Of a DNA stretch of 64,000 nt, positions 54,553-64,000 are shown one piece after another. The stretch covers positions 186,001 through 250,000 of the forward strand of contig JAPJBO010000141.1 of assembly GCA_030068145.1 (NCBI GenBank), given 5' to 3'. How positions within the stretch are numbered: position 1 is the stretch's first letter; the number at the start of each line of letters is the position of its first letter. The notes under the pieces are model-generated. The model saw nothing but the letters and a program-made list of their open reading frames with translations, ran no database searches and had not been told where the DNA came from. The position numbers and the translations under genes are program-made. The stretch comes from Diplonema papillatum. Lineage: Eukaryota > Euglenozoa > Diplonemea > Diplonemida > Diplonemidae.

Positions 54553-54720
54553 AAAAACCTTTCCCCTTATGTGCGACGGCAAAAGAAATAGCGCCGCTAC
54601 TGGACTGGCCGACACCTGGCTGTGCGGCCTTGACCACTAGTGGGCCTAGACTCCCCTGCATGTGGGCCAATAAATCAAAATCCACACGTGGTACCTGTGG
54701 ATCCACACGTGGGGGGAACA
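54553..54720 (-). repeat. RepN dispersed repeat, first half, inverted
   Basis: TATGTGCGACGGCAAAAGAA, CACCTGGCTGTGCGGCCTTG and ACCACTAGTGGGCCTAGACT match the reverse complement of 20720-20870. Several CCACACGTGG palindromes follow up to 54775. Confidence 0.7.
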
Positions 54721-54897
54721 AAATCCAAAAAGAATTTAACGTGTGGAAATCCACACGTTCCACACGTGGAGCGTAAGCCCTTGATTGGAACGGAACACCC
54801 TCCGAAAAGCCGACTTGCACTCGGCGTCAGAATTCAGATTTAAAATTCCTCGGGGGGGGGGGGGGAGGGGGCATTTTTTTACCGAACATGAAATGTT

Positions 54898-54995
54898 GGA
54901 GGAAATGAGAAGCTCGTCGCCGCAAACCGTGGCGGTTTCACTTGCGTCCTGAATCCATCTTTACGTAAAAAACGATCAGGCACTGCGTTCAACGA
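54898..54995 (+). repeat. RepP dispersed repeat
   Basis: GAGGAAATGAGAAGCTCGTC and CTTGCGTCCTGAATCCA; second copy of 46313-46405. Confidence 0.75.
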
Positions 54996-55164
54996 AAACA
55001 ACTCTCTCTCTCCCCATCATCATCATCATTAGTTTTGTATCAGCCGCGGTTGTGCGAGCTCTTATTTTCGATTTCGGAACGAACACATAATAACGGAAGG
55101 TGTTGTTCCAGGGAGGGCGTTGGAGCCAGTCTTTGTAGACTATGGGAATTCCCCCTCCCCACGA

Positions 55165-55202
55165 GCACCAGTGGTTGTAGGTCTCCACTGCATTTCGGCG
55201 CC
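55165..55202 (-). repeat. RepF hairpin motif, copy 7
   Basis: AGCACCAGTGGTTGTAGGTC, then CCACTGCATTTCGGCGCC; stems intact. Confidence 0.7.
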
Positions 55203-55328
55203 TGGTGGATGGGTGGAAGAGTTTAAATATATGGTGCGCTGCGGTGTAATCCGCATTTTCCCAGGGAGAAGTACTGCGAGGACTACGCATAAAAAGCTGG
55301 AAGGTGTGGCCCACCCCATTTTCGCAGC

Positions 55329-55528
55329 AAAATACTCGAGGGACTGCCTGTTGTGTGTATATCCACGATCCACCTGTGCTCCGTGTGGGCTACGCATTTA
55401 CCTTCTTTGAGACTGTGCCATTTTACCAGATTTCGGCCATGTTTTCTGGTCATTTTTATTCTCCAAATTTTGGCCATTTTTGGAACTGGCGGCCCTCAAG
55501 TATTTCCTACAAAGCAGGTGCTTATACG
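55329..55528 (+). repeat. RepB element, rearranged
   Basis: AAATACTCGAGGGACTGCC at the left and GGCGGCCCTCAAGTATTTCC at the right. The middle is largely replaced by AT-rich sequence (TTCGGCCATG, TTTTGGCCATTTTTGG). Confidence 0.75.
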
Positions 55529-55659
55529 ATATACGATTCGACAGGGTCCCCAGCAATTTCCGCGGAACACGTCAAAGATTTGCTTTCCTGCTGCAGACAT
55601 TTTCCGGTACACGTGTGCTCGAAAAAAACTAGTGGGCCCACTGGCGCGTTTTCTTTGTT

Positions 55660-55765
55660 TTGTGTGCACAAGCGGAACTCACCTGTTTTTTTGGTAAGTT
55701 GCACTGTTGCCACGCTGCCTACCAAGTTCTTGGTACCAATGTTCAATAGGATGCAGGGAGAACCG
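55660..55765 (+). repeat. RepO dispersed repeat
   Basis: GCGGAACTCACCTGTTTTTT, TGGTAAGTTGCACTGT, then an inverted TTGGTA/TACCAA pair. Confidence 0.6.
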
Positions 55766-56336
55766 ACCAGATCCGGAGTTTAGAGATGGGTTTGTTGCGT
55801 TGTGAAGCAATTCTTTTTCGGGGAGGGGGGAGGGTTTTATGAAATAGGCGCAGGAATTCTCAGGGGGAAGGGGGGGTGTGGTGTACAGACTCAGCTTCAT
55901 GTTGTTTAAGAACGCTGCCTTTTCAGGGGAGGGAGACGACAACCGTGTGCCTGCACGGTGGGACGTTCACGCAATATGGGTGCAGGTCTCTTCTCTTGGG
56001 TTGGCAGTCTTGACGCCCTTCGATGCAGAGAGGCGACAAGACTGTGTTGTCCCACGCCACAAAGTACTAGTTTAACGAAAAGGCAGAAAGCCTTTCGGAT
56101 CTGTTTGGTGCTAGCGCTACGTCTTCTGAGAAGAGAGGTGGTAGAAGGAGAGAAGGGAAGCCGTAAAAGGCGTTTGGTTGGCTTCTTCGATTATTTTTTT
56201 TTTCTTTTTTGTCTTTCCGACGATCCCGTACGGGCGTACAGATTGGTGTCTTTCGACCTTTTGTTTGTTTGTCTTCTTCATATTTTCTGCTAACTACGAG
56301 GAACAATTTTTTTTTTTTTGCCCTCACGCGTCCCAG
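55766..56336. other. Intergenic, no gene recognised
   Basis: Nothing recognised apart from T-runs. Confidence 0.4.
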
Positions 56337-56376
56337 GGCACCAGTGGTTGTCTGACTCCACTTTCAAGGCGGCGCG
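56337..56376 (-). repeat. RepF hairpin motif, copy 8
   Basis: GGCACCAGTGGTTGTCTGAC, then CCACTTTCAAGGCGGCGC. The inner stem is AGTGG/CCACT; the outer arm has shifted. Confidence 0.6.
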
Positions 56377-56467
56377 GCGGGAGTGGGACCGAAGATACCG
56401 GACACCGCGAGAGTAGGAGAAAAGAAGAGAACCCCCTGGAGTTCTCGTTTGACCGCAGCTGCCCCTG

Positions 56468-56590
56468 ACCCCTAGTCCTGGACGTGGCCTCAGGTGGCAA
56501 ATCGGCGAAAATGATCGTGAACAGAAGGTCCTACTCGGGTCGGGCGGTTCAGTTTCCTCACACACTATTGCTGTGTGGCTAAAAAATTTA
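56468..56590 (+). repeat. RepC dispersed repeat (retroposon-like)
   Basis: CTAGTCCTGGACGTGGCCTC, AGGTGGCAAATCGG, AGAAGGTCCTACTCGGG, hairpin CACACACTATTGCTGTGTGG and CTAAAAAATT. Confidence 0.78.
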
Positions 56591-57299
56591 GATCTTGCGT
56601 TGGCACCATGAAAATGGTTCAAAACCAGTGTTTGATGACGAAAGCCCCGCGGAAACAGGGGCGGGAGATGGAAGAAGGCGCGGACGTATTTCTCGCAAGT
56701 CCGGGCTGAGGGGCTGATACATATGCGCCCTCCTGCAGTCGTTGTCTTCTTGAAATTGGTCGCTTCCTTTTCCTTTGCTACTACGCGGCTTTCATTTGCG
56801 GATCACAGAGATATCTTTCGTGTGGACTTGACATTCTCTCTGAAACACCGGGGGGGGTTGTGGGAAGGGGCATTTGGATTTTCTTTCGGGTTCGCGGTTA
56901 TCGATGACGGCGCCGAGACTTTGATTGCTAATAAATGTCTTTTCATTGGGAATGAAAAGTTGCTGCTAGAATTCTTCTCCGGAGGGTTCTGTCTGGTGTG
57001 CCTCGCGGCCGTGTCTGCATTGATCATGAGGTTCACTGCAGAGCACGAACCTAGGGGGCACGAGTGCTGGGAATACGGGAGGAAATGCTGCGGGTGGCTC
57101 TGAGCTCTGGAATCCGATAGAGGTTAGACATTCATGTTCCTCCTGTAGCTTGTTCCAAAACGGCGTGTGCAAAGTGAAAACCTTACTTACAACTGGGCTC
57201 GCCACTCGCTCTCTCGGTGAACTTCTAGTGAGCAAATTCACCCCCTGCCTGATCGAACGACGTCGAGCATTGTAGCTTGGATTACGACGCAAAAAGCTT
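56591..57299. other. Intergenic, no convincing gene
   Basis: A plus frame of 126 codons (56723-57103) starts with a hydrophobic segment (VVVFLKLVASFSFATT) and ends Cys-rich (HECWEYGRKCCGWL). No family is recognised, so it is not called as a gene. Confidence 0.4.
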
Positions 57300-57430
57300 G
57301 TGATGATAATCTGCACTCAATCGGTAACGGAATCGAGCTTTGTAGAATGTAATCGAGTGTGTCGCGCCGCGTACTCGTTTAAGTTAGAATGCAAAGAATC
57401 TGTGGCAATGATCTGCATCGCCGCGTAATC
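57300..57430 (+). repeat. RepE dispersed repeat, extended copy
   Basis: GTTAGAATGCAAAGAATCTG, TGATCTGCATCGCC, with a partial second copy (GATGATAATCTGCACTC) in front. Confidence 0.7.
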
Positions 57431-58242
57431 GAGCTCAGGCCGCTTTCAGGGGCAGGTGAATTGGCTCAGATCTAGCCTCCACCGGGGGGGGGGTGGTCGA
57501 TTCTTGTTTCTGGTCTTTCCGGGAAAATTGTCGTCCCTTTTGAAACTCCGGAATTCTGACTTTTTATTCCCCCCCCCCCCCCAGGCATCTTGTTAAGAAC
57601 CATCCATCCATCCATCAGCCGGCTGACCCCCCCCCCCCCCTCATAGGCTATTTTCACTGTGGAGGGGGGAGACGCTACCTGTCACTCTCTAAGGTGGTCA
57701 CCACGGTGGGCGGTCAGGAAAAAAAAATTTTTTTTTGCCCCAAATACCCCAAATACCACTCAGGGGTCTGGTTTATCCGGCCATCCGGCCAAAGTGGCTG
57801 ATCCTTAACAAGAGCGCTGCCCCCCCCCCATTTTCTACTTCGCGATCTTTTCGCTCGCTCCAAGGTACACGGAAAGCTTACACGGCGGACTGCCCCACCG
57901 ATTGTAGGGGAGTGAATGCGGCAAAAGGTCGACACGAGTTCGCCTGGATTCAGCACCAGAATGCGGGGGTGTCGTGCCACTCCCGCATTGCGGGTGGACA
58001 GCTCCAGTTGTCGTTCTTAATGCTTTTCCAAAAAGCTTGCAACGTCCGGTCGCAACTTGTTGTTACGCACCCTGCAGAAGCAGGGCAACCGCAAGAGCAC
58101 ACCTCGACGAGGCGTCTGGCCTGTGTGCGAATGATGCACGTCTCGAATACGCATTTGCTCTTTGACACGCCACATCGTAATCTCCACTCGGGGGTGCTTC
58201 ACCACGGGGATCGCACCCCACTCCAGCTCTTCCTGGAGGATG
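57431..58242. other. Intergenic with G and C runs
   Basis: G-run 57483-57492, C-runs at 57569-57582 and 57628-57640, and CATC repeats at about 57601-57618. The minus-strand glycine-rich frame is an artefact of these. Confidence 0.5.
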
Positions 58243-58615
58243 GCAGGGGTCTTTCACTAAACCTAGATTTACCTGTGTTTCGTGCGGGATACACAATTAC
58301 CTCACGTAGGTACTGTGTACACCCATCATACGGTGTGGTGGTGTGTATATACGCACTCCACAGCGAGTGCATACTGTGTGTATAGGTGACCCCATTATGG
58401 TCCTCAGGTGCTGAGGTGGGTAATCACCCCATGTACCGGTATTGGTACCACCTGTGGAGCAGGAATGCACCACCTACGTGCACTGTGGTATGCACTACAG
58501 GATACCATATCTCCTTTGAGATTTCGAAAATTGTTGCGATAATGGGGAGTCGTCGGCATGCATTGATTTCGCAACTGGCAGTCCCCTCAAGTATTTCGTA
58601 CAAAGCAGGTCCTTG
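58243..58615 (+). repeat. RepB element, 5'-truncated with about 200-bp insertion
   Basis: CACTAAACCTAGATTTACCT, TTCGTGCGGGATACACAATT, an insertion at about 58310-58508 rich in GGTACC-type palindromes, then CTCCTTTGAGATTTCG and CAGTCCCCTCAAGTATTTCG. Confidence 0.7.
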
Positions 58616-58862
58616 TTAATAGTAATACAAATGAAAAAGAGGGAGAACTCCCCGACCGCACAAACGACCGCAAAACCACTCCCCCATCCGGCAGGGGTCC
58701 GCCGTGTAGCTCAATGTTTAGGGGAGTGCAAGAACGTGCTTGGAATGGATATGTGTGTTCAACGCCGTGCAGTGCCCACCGCAGGCACACGGGGAGGAGG
58801 GACGGGAACAGAAAGTTTTTGGTTAAATGTACAGGCAAAAACGCTGCCCCCTCGTCCGTGCT
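58616..58862 (+). repeat. Partial RepL copy in intergenic DNA
   Basis: GGAGTGCAAGAACGTGCTTGG at 58722 is a short copy of the RepL start found again at 58876 and 61849. Confidence 0.5.
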
Positions 58863-59077
58863 AGGGGAGGGTGGGGGATTGCAAGAACGCGTTTGGAATG
58901 GGTATGTGCTCAACACCGCACGGGTCCCGTCTGCGCCGTGTTTCGGTCCTTTAAGCCACGGACTCACAAGGCAGACCATCATCAGCGCGGAACCTGAGTG
59001 TCTGCAGACAGGACTGCGGTGTGAGTCTGGTTTGTCAGGCGGCTGTTCGTAGCTCGTCACAGCCAGGACCACCCGTG
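58863..59077 (+). repeat. RepL dispersed repeat, copy 1
   Basis: Over 95% similar by eye to 61842-62051: GATTGCAAGAACGCGTTTGG, GTTTCGGTCCTTTAAGCCAC, GGCGGCTGTTCGTAGCTCGT. Minus-strand frames stay open in both, but no domain is seen. Confidence 0.82.
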
Positions 59078-60427
59078 CTACCGGAGCACAGGCGAATCCG
59101 TCACGGGGAGGAGGCCCCTACAACCGTGTCTGAGCAATCAGTTAAAAAACGGGTGGGGGAGTCTTTCTGCACATACCCATACCAAGCGATAAACGAGGAA
59201 CGAAGTCGCAGAGAAAGGAGACGGGTCGGGGAGGGAATTCATTATTCGGACTCACCCTAGAAAGACGGTTCCAATTATTTTCTTTTTTTTTTTTTGTGTC
59301 ATCGTCGATTCCGAGGGGGGCTCTTTATAGGGAAGCCTTTTGTCGGTGTTTTTTTTTTTCTTCTTTTTTTTTCTTGGTTATAGGTTCTTTCTTCGTACAA
59401 GGTACACACGAGGCTGCATTTGAAAACGAACGACTGCAAAACAGAGCTAGGTCTTTCGTCCACAGCGGACTTGCGGTTTGTCGTTTTTCAAAATGAAAGG
59501 AAAAGGGGGAAGAAGCTCCAAGGGGGGACGCGCTGAGCTTCGACTTTCTGGGCAGCAAACGCGGATGAGGAGTTGCGCACTCAGTAAGCTCTCTGCACCA
59601 GCGGTTTCCCTGGGCTGGGGAAACAAGTCGACTAGACAAACCAGAGAAGCGGAGGGCAGGTGGAAGACGGCGTACGTACACCGGGGGCGGAAGGAAGGCG
59701 TGTAGACGGCAATCCTTTTTTTTCTTTTGCTTTTGTGTCATTTTCGTTTTCTCTTTTTCATGTGTGTTGAGTTCCGCTGTTCGCAGGAGTAACAGTCGAT
59801 GGACGGGTGCAACGTCCACCAACTTCTACTGACAAGTACACTACCGATAAAACGTCACCACCAACTTATGAAGCCGAACTCCCTGGTTCAACGTTGTCAC
59901 TGGATCTTGAGCCTGAACGTAGTTAGGTGAAGCACACGTAACGCACTGTTTACCAGAGGCCATCCGTGCATAATTTGGTGAAAATGTGGTTGCGCCTGGG
60001 CAATTTCAGCTAGGAGATCGGCGTGGGACGAGTAACGGGTTCGTTTGTTCTCGTACTCATCATTCGACAAGTAAGGGCTACAGTTGTTCTTTTCCCTGGA
60101 GCTAGCTTGACATCCAGAAAGACAAGGTGCGACCCGATGTCTTTCTGGGAGTCTGCCGGCGCCGCGAGGGGGAGGAAAACTCTAACGAAATGACAAGTAC
60201 AATTGCGCAATGTAAAGGGGTTGGGGAGAGTGGGAAGGGAAAGCGGTCGGATGGCGGTAAATGCAACCCTCTCGTTTGGTAACGTTTTGGTCTTTCTTTT
60301 CTTTTGCGCAGGGCCAATTCACCTTCCCGCCTCCCCTCTTGAAAAGTGTCCTGAGCTCGAATTACGCGGGTGGCGCGAAACGACCGCCCGACGAGCCACA
60401 AGGTAACAACACGGTGCGCACGAAAGC
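59078..60427. other. Intergenic, no gene recognised
   Basis: T-runs at 59280-59295 and 59350-59375. Nothing else recognised. Confidence 0.45.
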
Positions 60428-60470
60428 GAGCAGATGCAGACTAACGCCACCGATCTTTGCATTCTAACCC
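60428..60470 (-). repeat. RepE dispersed repeat
   Basis: Read on plus: GCAGATGCAGACTAACGCCA and TTTGCATTCTAACCCGAAC. Confidence 0.65.
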
Positions 60471-60576
60471 GAACCGACCTAAACGATTACGCTCGAATAC
60501 GCTCTTCGATTCACGACTGCACTGACTTCGACTCGCATCGAAGTCAGTACGGTCGACCTCGAAACGGCGTAAAGGA

Positions 60577-61120
60577 GGTTGAAGTATGGCTAAAGATAAA
60601 GTGGTGTCACCTGAGGGGGTAATCTCAGGGCCGCCCACGTGATAAGCCGTTAAGCATTGAGTTCTTTTAAGTACATGAACCACATGGATTAGCATGCACT
60701 GCCTTGAAAGTCAGGTTATCGGATGACGTCGTCACCTGCCATTGCGTCGTCAAGGTCGAGCATTTGTGGAGCTAGCGGGGTTTGGCTTTCTTGCGGTTCC
60801 GGGGATTGCGTGGGGGGGCACAGGTGCGGACAGGCTTGCACGTTTTTTCACTCTCGAGGGCACTGGAGTGCTTGGGGACGTCGGTAGCTGCTTGCTTTAA
60901 GGGCCTTCCTCTTTCTCGGGTGTGGTCGCCTTCGCCTTCTTCCGCTTGCGGCCGGCGATCGGGCTCTCCTTTTCGGGGTGCCGAGCACCCTCTTTTTCAA
61001 CGCTGGTCGTCCACCGGTCCGTTAAGCAGCGGCTGCCGGCTTATCCCGTGACACCTTTTATATGTACGTTATTGAAAGAGTAGCGTTGGCACTCTTACAG
61101 GTTCGTTCCCTCGTAGCTCG
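60577..61120 (+). repeat. RepD dispersed repeat with a 306-bp insertion
   Basis: Left part 60577-60712 and right part about 61019-61120 match the continuous copy at 8589-8838. The inserted 60713-61018 is GC-rich and not seen elsewhere in the window; no clear target duplication. Confidence 0.8.
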
Positions 61121-61487
61121 CCGGGAACGGGCACTCCAGTGAAACTGGGTATGTGACCGTTTCAGGTTTGGATTTTGGGAGCATTGCCTCATGTGGATGC
61201 TGAGACCAATTTCTCCCACGAATGGTGAACCAGCTTTGGTGGCCGCTGTTCCGCAGTGGATACATCGATATGTTTCCCGACTTGCGGATCGTGCTCGGTC
61301 ATTTGAAGGGGCGCGGACAGTGTCGACGAGTGGTCTGGTTGAGATGAAGAAGCTCCTCGTTCGACTGGACGTGGTTGTCGTTGCGGATGCGGTTGAGAAA
61401 TCGTCGATGCGCCCTTGCCTGTTGCGTGCGGGTGCGACTTCCCTCTTGTCCTCGACCGTGCCTCTTGGTCGTCACTGTGTGCACTTG
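61121..61487. other. Intergenic, no gene recognised
   Basis: Overlapping frames of about 100-120 codons on both strands with no domain. Confidence 0.4.
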
Positions 61488-61740
61488 TAGGACACTTCAC
61501 ATAGTTGTATGAACTACGAGAAGCACTGTTCCGGGTCCTGTAGGACACTTCACATAGTTGTATGAACTACGAGAAGCACTGTTCCGGGTCCTGTAGGACA
61601 CTTCACATAGTTGTATGCACTACGAGAAGCACTGTTCCGCACTTCACATAGTTGTATGCACTACGAGAAGCACTGTTCCGGGTCCTGTAGGACACTTCAC
61701 ATAGTTGTATGCACTACGAGAAGCTCTGTTCCGGGTCCTT
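61488..61740. repeat. 53-bp tandem repeat, five units
   Basis: TAGGACACTTCACATAGTTG repeats at 61488, 61541, 61594 and 61688; one unit (about 61640) has lost 15 bp. Units share ACTACGAGAAGC.CTGTTCCG. Confidence 0.93.
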
Positions 61741-61841
61741 TCATGCGCGCGCTGGTAGAGAATGACTTTCTACAAGGGTGGGAAACTGTTCGGAACAGAC
61801 TGACAGGCCCTGCGGTCCCCGACGGGTGGGGTTTTGTCGAG

Positions 61842-62051
61842 GGGGGGGATTGCAAGAACGTGCTTGGAAGGGGGTATGTGCTCAACACCGCACTGGTCCC
61901 ATCTGCACCGTGTTTCGGTCCTTTAAGCCACGGACACATAAGGCGGACCATCATCAGCGCGGAACCTGAGCGTCTGCAGACAGGACTGCGGTGTGAGTCT
62001 GGTTTGTCAGGCGGCTGTTCGTAGCTCGTCACAGCCAGGACCACCCGTGCT
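61842..62051 (+). repeat. RepL dispersed repeat, copy 2
   Basis: GGATTGCAAGAACGTGCTTGG through CACAGCCAGGACCACCCGTG; matches 58863-59077. Confidence 0.82.
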
Positions 62052-62664
62052 ACTAGACTGTCAAGGGGGAGAGAGAAGGGAGTGACGGCTTGCACAAATA
62101 TGCTGAACACCTACACTCCCGGCGCAATCCAGCGTCAAGGGCCGGAGTCTTTTTCCCCAACGCCCAGGCTCCCGAGGCGGCTGTTTCCTTTTCTAGCGTT
62201 TATTGTGGTTTAGAGGTTCGGTGTTTTAGGGTCTCCGGTTGACTTTTCTATAAAAAGCGTTTCCTCAAACACAAGGGTTGCTTGAATTGGCATTTTCTTT
62301 TGCAAAGCGAAGGGTGCCAATCGAAACATCTTTTGCAACTGCCACAGTCTCTCGATCGACAAAGGGTGGCCCAAGCATGGTCAAGGGATGCATAGCGAAC
62401 ACGAAAAGAGTGAAAGTTCGCTTTTTTTCGAGCATCTTCTTTTTAGAGTGAAAGTTCTCTTGTGTTTCGACGAAGAACGTCTTTTTTACTTTAGTTTGGT
62501 TCCCTGCTTCCCCTCAATGCGCACAACGAGCGTCCATCGTCGGATGTTCATAAAAACAGGCGAGAAAATTGGCGGAGCAGGGTTAACATAGCACGATGAG
62601 GAGGAAAAGGCTTCGAAGGCGCCGCTCGGTGCATAGCTTTGGTGGATGCTTGGGGGGAAATCTT
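62052..62664. other. Intergenic with RepA fragments
   Basis: Three RepA pieces at about 62212 (TTCGGTGTTTTAGGGTCTCC), 62407 and 62445 (AGAGTGAAAGTTC). No gene recognised. Confidence 0.5.
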
Positions 62665-62815
62665 ACTTTTTGTTAAACGCTTACGCCCGCCACTAAACCC
62701 AGATTTACCTGTGTTTCGTGTGGGCTACAGCACATTTACCTCCTTTGATCTATCCATCGCAACTGGCAGTCTCCTCAAGCATTTCCTTCAAAGCAGGTGC
62801 TTATACAAAAAACTT
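62665..62815 (+). repeat. RepB element, 5'-truncated
   Basis: TACGCCCGCCACTAAACCCA, CTCCTTTGATCTATC, CAGTCTCCTCAAGCATTTCC, AGCAGGTGCTTATACAAAA. Confidence 0.8.
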
Positions 62816-62874
62816 AGCATAATGTTTAGGCAGAACACTGCTAGACAGAACACTGCTGGGGGGGGGATCGAAAG

Positions 62875-62925
62875 TTATTGAGGAACAATCTTTCGGAAAT
62901 GATCCGAAAGATTGTTCCTCAATAA
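62875..62925. repeat. Perfect 23-bp hairpin with 5-base loop
   Basis: 62875-62897 and 62903-62925 are exact reverse complements (TTATTGAGGAAC at the base, TTTCGGA at the loop), with loop AATGA. It lies 6 bp before a RepC copy. Confidence 0.92.
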
Positions 62926-62931
62926 TTTTCG

Positions 62932-63058
62932 TTGACCGCACTACCCTGAGCCCAAATCCTGGACGTGGTTTCAGGTGGCAAATTTGCAAATGATCATGAT
63001 CTGAAGGTCCTACTTGGGCGGTTCAGTTTCCTCACACATTGCATGTGGCTAAAAGAAA
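62932..63058 (+). repeat. RepC dispersed repeat (retroposon-like)
   Basis: The clearest copy: CCCAAATCCTGGACGTGGTT, TGATCATGATCTGAAGGTCC, GGCGGTTCAGTTTCC, hairpin CACACATTGCATGTGG and CTAAAAGAAA. Confidence 0.8.
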
Positions 63059-63103
63059 TTCGAAACAATTTTCCCGGAAAAAATTTCGTCCGAATCTTCA
63101 GCA

Positions 63104-63165
63104 TGAGAGAGAGAGAGAGACGAGTTAGAGATCTCTCCGGGAAGTTTCCGGTCTCCTCACTTGCA
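63104..63165 (+). repeat. RepH dispersed repeat, short
   Basis: GA-run, GACGAGTTAGAG, ATCTCTCCGGGAAGTTTCCG. Confidence 0.7.
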
Positions 63166-64000
63166 TGATTGATGTTCGCATCAAGTCTTCTTCAAAAAAG
63201 ATGTTTCGTGCCGAAGAAATGCATCAAAAGGGGGAAAGTGAGTGCAAGACTCCCTAAGAAGGTACAATGGCAGGTATAAAACCTTGAGGGACTGGCCCAA
63301 CTAGAGTGTTCTGTTGAATGCTTCGACCCCCCCACACACTGGACTGAGTTGGGGTGGTATTTCATCCCCGTCTTCCGCGAATTGCATCCGGCGGCCTCTT
63401 CTGAAAAGCGGGGGTGCTTATTCAAGGAAAAAAGAAAAGCGCAGTTTAGTAGAAAATAAACGGAGACAAAAATTTCGGAGTGCGGAAGAACTGACGCGGA
63501 AACGGTGAAACGGGAGCCGCGGCTGGAAGAGCTGCGGGTCCGGCATTTTTTGGGCGGAGTGGAAGGAGAGCAAGGAATCCAAGAGGGAAGAAAATAGTGT
63601 GTGTGACACTCTCTCACACGCACACACTGTGTGTGTGCGTGTGAGAGAGACAACAGACATGCACGGCTCCGTTGTGATTCTATCAAGATGCGACAGCAAC
63701 AACGAACCTGGAGAGCGCAAACCTAGTTCCCATTCGCTTCTTAAAGCCCTCCCCCTCGTACTATTTAGGCAGTCGTAATATTTTAGGTAAATACGAGTCA
63801 CTGGTTGGCTGGTAGTTAAATAGTGGCTGGATTGTACGCGTCACCTTGACACGATGTGCGTTTAACTTCTTCGGAAGATTTCCGATTTTACCTTAACCTT
63901 TTCCGGAGATTTCAGATTTTTACCACCTAAATAGTACGAGGGGTGGGGGTTTTAATGTTGTCCACAGGCCACAGAAGTCCTGTATTTCCATTTTGGTACT
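63166..64000. other. Intergenic with one palindrome
   Basis: 63609-63649 is a hairpin with 19-bp arms and a 3-base loop (TGT), built from CT/CA dinucleotides. A decayed RepB may lie at 63300-63425. No gene recognised. Confidence 0.45.

Noticed and set aside
1-64000. CRISPR array, bacterial operons or rRNA genes
   Set aside because: The tandem arrays lack unique spacers, there are no bacterial-type gene clusters, and no rRNA-like stretch was recognised.

Overview
The window looks like nuclear DNA from a large, repeat-rich protist genome. The best guess is a euglenozoan, probably a diplonemid. This is inferred from two long uninterrupted GC-rich genes on one strand, a membrane kinase carrying a degenerate nucleotide-cyclase domain (an architecture I associate with Euglenozoa), and AT-poorer repeats with T-tracts and AG acceptors between genes. 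No spliced-leader RNA, rRNA or functional tRNA was found, so the taxon is not proven. Only about 6.5 kb of the 64 kb is convincing coding sequence.

Layout. 1-23.6 kb: no convincing gene. It is a mosaic of short dispersed repeats (named here RepA, RepB and so on), two terminal-inverted-repeat elements of one family (3.2 kb and 21.5-23.3 kb), hAT-type ends at 4.2-4.9 kb, and foldback elements near 7 kb. 23.6-25.0 kb: a complete hAT transposon with exact 8-bp target duplications, carrying a decayed transposase. 25.8-26.3 kb: possible kinase-like debris. 26.3-26.9 kb: a 63/71-bp tandem array in the 3' flank of the large kinase gene. 26.9-32.4 kb (minus): a 1836-residue six-span membrane protein kinase. 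34.9-36.5 kb (minus): an intact WDR83/MORG1-like WD40 gene, preceded on the plus coordinate by two scrambled copies of its 3' half. 36.6-39.7 kb: two truncated copies of its 5' part, embedded in a 71-bp satellite. 39.8-41.3 kb: a 78-bp palindromic satellite. 41.3-64 kb: again a repeat mosaic.

The most unusual signal is the 71-bp satellite (4 and 22 units). On the plus strand each unit reads as a minimal 38-nt GT-AG intron with a canonical TACTAAC branch site plus a 33-nt exon, open in one frame. The array has been amplified together with the 5' end of the WDR83-like gene.

Both genes lie on the minus strand. RepA, the commonest repeat (about 19 copies), is always found in one orientation. Read with the genes, its copies end in A-runs, as a retroposon would. 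One copy sits inside a RepB element, which gives a relative age.
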